Source: an uncultured Collinsella sp. (GTDB lineage: Bacteria; Actinomycetota; Coriobacteriia; Coriobacteriales; Coriobacteriaceae). From it: DNA of 9,600 nucleotides. This document shows, one piece after another, positions 6,913 to 9,600 of the stretch (the first letter of the stretch is position 1; each line of letters starts with the position of its first letter). The DNA is taken from NCBI GenBank assembly GCA_947002045.1, contig CAMQJB010000063.1:1-9600 (forward strand), written 5' to 3'. The notes beneath the pieces were generated by a model, which was not told the origin of the DNA, made no database searches, and saw only the letters and a list, made by a program, of their open reading frames with translations. The translations under genes were made by a program, and so were the position numbers.

Positions 6913-6935
6913 GGATACATGCGTTTACGCTACTG

Positions 6936-8411
6936 CTACAGCGCCATCGTGCGGGCGCGGTCGATGCGCGCCAGGCAGTCGTCGCGGCCGACGAGCGCCA
7001 TGGTCTCGCCCAGCGGAGGGCTCACCATGTTGCCGCAAACGGCGACGCGCACGGCCTGGAACACCACGCGCTTCTTAAGGTCCATCTGCTCGGGCAGCGG
7101 CTCAAGCGCGGCGTCGATGTTGGCAGCCGTCCACTCGGTAACACCCTCGAGCGCGACCTTGGCGGCATCCAGGATGGCACTCATGCCTTCCTTGGCCAGC
7201 CCCTTGTTGACGGACTTCTCATCATACTCGAGCGTATCGGCCGTAGCGAAGATGGGAGCGGCGACGGTCACGGCGTCGGCCGGCATCTTGGTGCGCGGCT
7301 TGACGATGGCAGCGAGCGCGTCGATCCAGTCCTCGCCGTACTCGACGTTGCCCTCGATGAGGCCTGCCTCGTGCAGCTCGGGGACCATGATCTCGTTGGC
7401 AAACTGGGCATCGGTCATGCCGTTGATGTACTCAGCATTGACCCAGTCGAGCTTCTTGGGATCGAAGGTCGCCGGGTTCTTGGAGATGCGGTCGAGCGAG
7501 AACTTGCTGGCCAGGACATCACGCGGGATGATCGTGGTCTCGCCGTCGAGCGACCAGCCCAGCAGAGCCAGATAGTTGACGAAGGCATCGGACAGGTAAC
7601 CGGCGTCGCGGTACTCCTCCACCGAGGTGGCGCCGTGGCGCTTGGAGAGCTTTTTGCCGTCGGCACCCAAGATCATGGAGATGTGGGCGAACGTAGGCAC
7701 GGGCGCGCCGAGGGCCTCATAGACCATGACCTGACGCGGGGTGTTGGACAGGTGGTCGTCGCCGCGGATGACATGGGTGATCTTCATCATGGCGTCGTCG
7801 ACGACGGTCGCGAAGTTATACGTGGGCGTGCCATCGGAGCGGAAGATGACAAAGTCGTCGAGCTCCTTGGCGTCGAAGGTCACCTCACCGTGGACGGCGT
7901 CGTGGATGACGACGTCGCCGCGGTCCTCGGGCACCTTGATGCGCAGGACGTAGGACTCGCCGGCCTCGATGCGGCGGCGGGCCTCCTCGGGATCAAGATC
8001 GCGGCAGCGGCGCTGATAGCCCTGGAAGGGGTCCTTGCGCTCCTGAGCGGCCTTGCGATCGGCCTCGAGCTGCTCCTTGGTGCAGAAGCAGGGATAGGCC
8101 TTGCCCTCGTCCCAGAGCTGCTGGGCGGCCTGCTTGTACAGGTCCAGGCGCTCGGTCTGGGCATAGGGACCAAAGTCGCCGCCCACCTCGGGACCCTCGT
8201 CCCAGTCAAGACCCAGCCAACGCATGGCGCGCAGGATGATCTGCGTGTTCTCGTCGGTGGAACGGGTGGGGTCGGTGTCGTCGATGCGCAGGATGAACGT
8301 GCCGCCGTTTGCGCGGGCAAAAGCCCAGTTATAGATAGCGGTGCGGGCGCCGCCGATATGCAGCTTGCCCGTCGGTGAGGGTGCAAAGCGGACGCGAACG
8401 TCTGATGCCAT
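6936..8411 (-). CDS. gltX: Glutamyl-tRNA synthetase
   Basis: GltX joins glutamate to tRNA(Glu) using ATP; in bacteria that use GatCAB it also charges tRNA(Gln). The sequence does not show which type this is. The 491-residue product is a class I synthetase of normal length. The nucleotide-binding signatures are HIGG (18-21, HIGH type) in PSPTGKLHIGGARTA, and KLSKRHG (254-260, KMSKS type). Cys108, Cys110, Tyr132 and Cys136 form a zinc-binding pattern as in many GluRS. The helical anticodon-binding region occupies roughly 330-491 and ends in the typical VSPPLGETMALVGRDDCLARI-like stretch. GAGGAG at 8418-8423, 6 bases upstream, fixes the start at 8411; the frame stays open to 8483 without family similarity. 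It has its own terminator (6887-6912), and metK is divergent. Confidence 0.97.
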   Translation of the reverse strand: MASDVRVRFAPSPTGKLHIGGARTAIYNWAFARANGGTFILRIDDTDPTRSTDENTQIILRAMRWLGLDWDEGPEVGGDFGPYAQTERLDLYKQAAQQLWDEGKAYPCFCTKEQLEADRKAAQERKDPFQGYQRRCRDLDPEEARRRIEAGESYVLRIKVPEDRGDVVIHDAVHGEVTFDAKELDDFVIFRSDGTPTYNFATVVDDAMMKITHVIRGDDHLSNTPRQVMVYEALGAPVPTFAHISMILGADGKKLSKRHGATSVEEYRDAGYLSDAFVNYLALLGWSLDGETTIIPRDVLASKFSLDRISKNPATFDPKKLDWVNAEYINGMTDAQFANEIMVPELHEAGLIEGNVEYGEDWIDALAAIVKPRTKMPADAVTVAAPIFATADTLEYDEKSVNKGLAKEGMSAILDAAKVALEGVTEWTAANIDAALEPLPEQMDLKKRVVFQAVRVAVCGNMVSPPLGETMALVGRDDCLARIDRARTMAL

Positions 8412-8417
8412 GGAAAT

Positions 8418-8423
8418 CTCCTC
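8418..8423 (-). promoter_or_regulatory. Ribosome-binding site deciding the gltX start
   Basis: GAGGAG on the minus strand sits 6 bases before the ATG at 8411, where family similarity begins (MASDVRVRFAPSPTG). The longer frame to 8483 lacks such a site. Confidence 0.75.
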
Positions 8424-8451
8424 GATTGCAGGATGGATGTCTAACCGCATC

Positions 8452-8457
8452 AGTATA
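8452..8457 (-). promoter_or_regulatory. Candidate -10 box of the gltX promoter
   Basis: TATACT on the minus strand matches the bacterial -10 consensus at 5 of 6 positions and would give a leader of about 40 bases. No good -35 box stands 16-18 bases upstream. The repeat element at 8492-8592 begins some 35 bases upstream, close to where the polymerase's upstream contacts would fall. Confidence 0.4.
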
Positions 8458-8491
8458 AAGCAACAATGCCCACCTACGCACAATGGGCACC

Positions 8492-8532
8492 GACCTACTC
8501 ATTGGGGACAGACCTACTCATTGGGGACAGAC
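8492..8532 (+). repeat. Tandem direct repeat, 19-base period
   Basis: The unit GACCTACTCATTGGGGACA occurs twice in a row from 8492 and 8511, and both copies continue with GAC. The second copy forms most of the left arm of palindromic repeat C. A reverse-complement copy of the core (CTCATTGGGGACAGAC) is at 8572-8587, making three copies of the core in about 95 bases. A looser repeat links 8481-8494 (CAATGGGCACCGAC) with 8546-8560 (CAATGAGCACCCGAC). Confidence 0.8.
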
Positions 8533-8592
8533 TTAAATGACTACCCAATGAGCACCCGACTGGTCATTTATGTCTGTCCCCAATGAGTGGGT
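8512..8592. repeat. Palindromic repeat C (30 bp arms, 21 nt loop), REP-like
   Basis: Bases 8512-8541 pair with 8563-8592 at all positions except one T-T mismatch (8533/8571) and one G-T wobble (8515/8589). The core CTCATTGGGGACAGAC and its complement are exact. The element lies between the divergent gltX and metK genes and fills the space between their apparent -10 boxes. Motifs of the GGGGACAGAC type are, from memory, common in short palindromes linked to RAYT transposases; no transposase is present here. Confidence 0.85.
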
Positions 8593-8601
8593 GCGGAAAG
8601 G

Positions 8602-8630
8602 GTGTGAATATTCGATTAACGCGATATGAT
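8602..8630 (+). promoter_or_regulatory. Candidate metK promoter
   Basis: TATGAT at 8625-8630 matches the -10 consensus at 5 of 6 positions. The hexamer 17 bases upstream (GTGTGA, 8602-8607) matches the -35 consensus at only 3 of 6. Transcription would start near 8636, giving a leader of about 60 bases. The right end of repeat C lies 10 bases upstream. Confidence 0.4.
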
Positions 8631-8648
8631 GTACCCTTGCATAGAGAG

Positions 8649-8675
8649 CCCGGCGGAATGGTAACGGTCGCCGGG
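8649..8675 (+). promoter_or_regulatory. Hairpin in the metK leader, possible cis-regulatory element
   Basis: Bases 8649-8655 (CCCGGCG) pair exactly with 8669-8675 (CGCCGGG), enclosing 13 bases. CCTT at 8635-8638 could pair with AAGG at 8687-8690, the core of the metK ribosome-binding site, closing a larger structure around the hairpin. metK leaders often carry SAM-sensing RNAs, but I cannot match this to a known SAM riboswitch consensus. The hairpin is seen directly; a regulatory role is speculative. Confidence 0.3.
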
Positions 8676-8696
8676 ACACGTTTTGAAAGGACAATC

Positions 8697-9600
8697 ATGT
8701 CAGAAGAACTTCGTTCCATCCCGCCCCAGCAGGGGTCCTTTGTGTTTACGTCGGAGTCGGTGACCGAAGGTCATCCCGATAAGATCGCCGACCAGATCAG
8801 CGATGCCGTCCTCGACGCAATCCTCGCCAAAGAAATAGAGCTGCAGGAGCAGGGCTACATTGCGCCCAACGGCGTGCCCGCCAACGTGGAAAACGTCCGC
8901 TGCGCCTGCGAGACCCTCGTGACCACCGGCACCGTTATCGTCGCCGGCGAGATCCGCACCCAGGCATACGTTGATGTGCAGGAAATTGCCCGCGGCGTCA
9001 TCCGCCGCATCGGCTACAACCGCGCAAAGTTCGGTTTTGACTGCGATACCTGCGGCGTTATGAGCCTCATCCACGAGCAGTCCCCCGATATCGCCCAAGG
9101 CGTCGACGAGTCATTTGAGACCCAGACCGGCGCCACCACCGACCCGATCGACCTGATCGGAGCCGGCGACCAAGGCATGATGTTCGGCTACGCCTCCAAC
9201 GAGACCAAGACCCTCATGCCTATGCCGCACTACCTGGCAAGCCGCCTGGCGGAGCGCCTGGCCGCCGTGCGCCACGACGGTACCCTGCCCTATCTGCGCC
9301 CCGACGGCAAGACTCAGGTCACGGTACGCTACGAGGACGGCAAGCCCGTCGAGGTCACGACCATCGTCATCTCCACGCAGCACGCTGCCGAAATTGAGGA
9401 CATGGGCAAGATCAAGGACGACCTCATCGAGCACGTCATCACCCCCGTCATGGCTGCCGAGAACATGCCGTGGAACAACGCCGACATCTACGTGAACCCC
9501 ACCGGTCGCTTTGTCGTGGGCGGCCCCATGGGCGACACGGGCCTCACCGGCCGCAAGATCATCGTTGACACCTACGGCGGCTACGCCCGCCACGGCGGCG
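8697..9600 (+). CDS. metK: S-adenosylmethionine synthetase (3' end outside window)
   Basis: MetK makes S-adenosylmethionine from methionine and ATP in the cytoplasm, supplying methyl groups to enzymes such as RsmB. The visible 301 residues are about three quarters of a normal MetK; the frame is open at the window edge. The motifs seen are EGHPDKIADQISDAVLDAIL (24-43), the signature GAGDQGMMFGYA (155-166) and GGPMGDTGLTGRK (275-287). The second signature, GGGAFSGKD, would lie just past the edge. Compared with E. coli MetK, there are roughly 15-20 extra residues at about 48-66 (ELQEQGYIAPNGVPANVEN). The start is supported by GAAAGGA at 8685-8691, 5 bases upstream. It is transcribed away from gltX, with a candidate promoter at 8602-8630 and a short structured leader. 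Confidence 0.97.
   Translation, partial: MSEELRSIPPQQGSFVFTSESVTEGHPDKIADQISDAVLDAILAKEIELQEQGYIAPNGVPANVENVRCACETLVTTGTVIVAGEIRTQAYVDVQEIARGVIRRIGYNRAKFGFDCDTCGVMSLIHEQSPDIAQGVDESFETQTGATTDPIDLIGAGDQGMMFGYASNETKTLMPMPHYLASRLAERLAAVRHDGTLPYLRPDGKTQVTVRYEDGKPVEVTTIVISTQHAAEIEDMGKIKDDLIEHVITPVMAAENMPWNNADIYVNPTGRFVVGGPMGDTGLTGRKIIVDTYGGYARHGG

Noticed and set aside
6846..8378. Long open frame of 510 codons on the plus strand opposite gltX
   Set aside because: It is the complement of a clearly identified gltX, has low-complexity composition and no recognisable motif. Long antisense open frames are common in G+C-rich genes.
8412..8483. N-terminal extension of GltX beginning at 8483
   Set aside because: The GAGGAG site and the conserved N-terminus start at 8411; the extension would be translated across the candidate -10 box and has no family similarity.
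8512..8592. CRISPR-like array or integron attC site
   Set aside because: There are only two tandem units plus one inverted copy with no unique spacers, and no cas or integrase gene. A palindromic repeat with a half-duplication explains it better.
8700..9593. Two open frames on the minus strand opposite metK
   Set aside because: metK is secure on the plus strand with its signature motifs; the antisense products are Gly/Val/Ala-rich shadows.

Overview
The window looks like chromosomal housekeeping DNA from a G+C-rich bacterium. The protein sequences and the palindromic repeats made me think of Coriobacteriia, perhaps Collinsella. That assignment is recall and inference, and nothing in the window proves it.

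Layout: six genes lie on the minus strand and one on the plus strand. Read in the minus direction (right to left), they are gltX (glutamyl-tRNA synthetase), an intrinsic terminator, priA (replication restart helicase), def (peptide deformylase), a 330-base spacer, fmt (methionyl-tRNA formyltransferase), rsmB (16S rRNA m5C methyltransferase) and an A+T-rich gene for an unknown membrane-anchored protein. metK (S-adenosylmethionine synthetase) diverges to the right of gltX and runs off the window edge. The priA-def gap is 18 bases and fmt-rsmB share an ATGA overlap, so each pair is tightly coupled.

The genes serve translation and its links to replication restart and methyl metabolism. GltX charges tRNA with glutamate. 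Fmt formylates the initiator Met-tRNA, and Def removes that formyl group from new proteins. RsmB methylates 16S rRNA using the S-adenosylmethionine that MetK makes.

Three spacers each hold a different long palindrome: 1118-1184, 3726-3827 and 8512-8592. Each has near-perfect 19 to 33 bp arms around a 21 to 36 nt loop and carries a GGGAC core. They resemble REP-type elements moved by IS200-like (RAYT) transposases. The third has an extra tandem half-copy and fills the space between the apparent gltX and metK promoters.

I found no new multi-gene system. The points most worth following are a textbook sliding-clamp-binding pentapeptide (QLSLF) at the extreme N-terminus of PriA, the three palindromes, a short structured metK leader, and the compositionally foreign gene at the left end.
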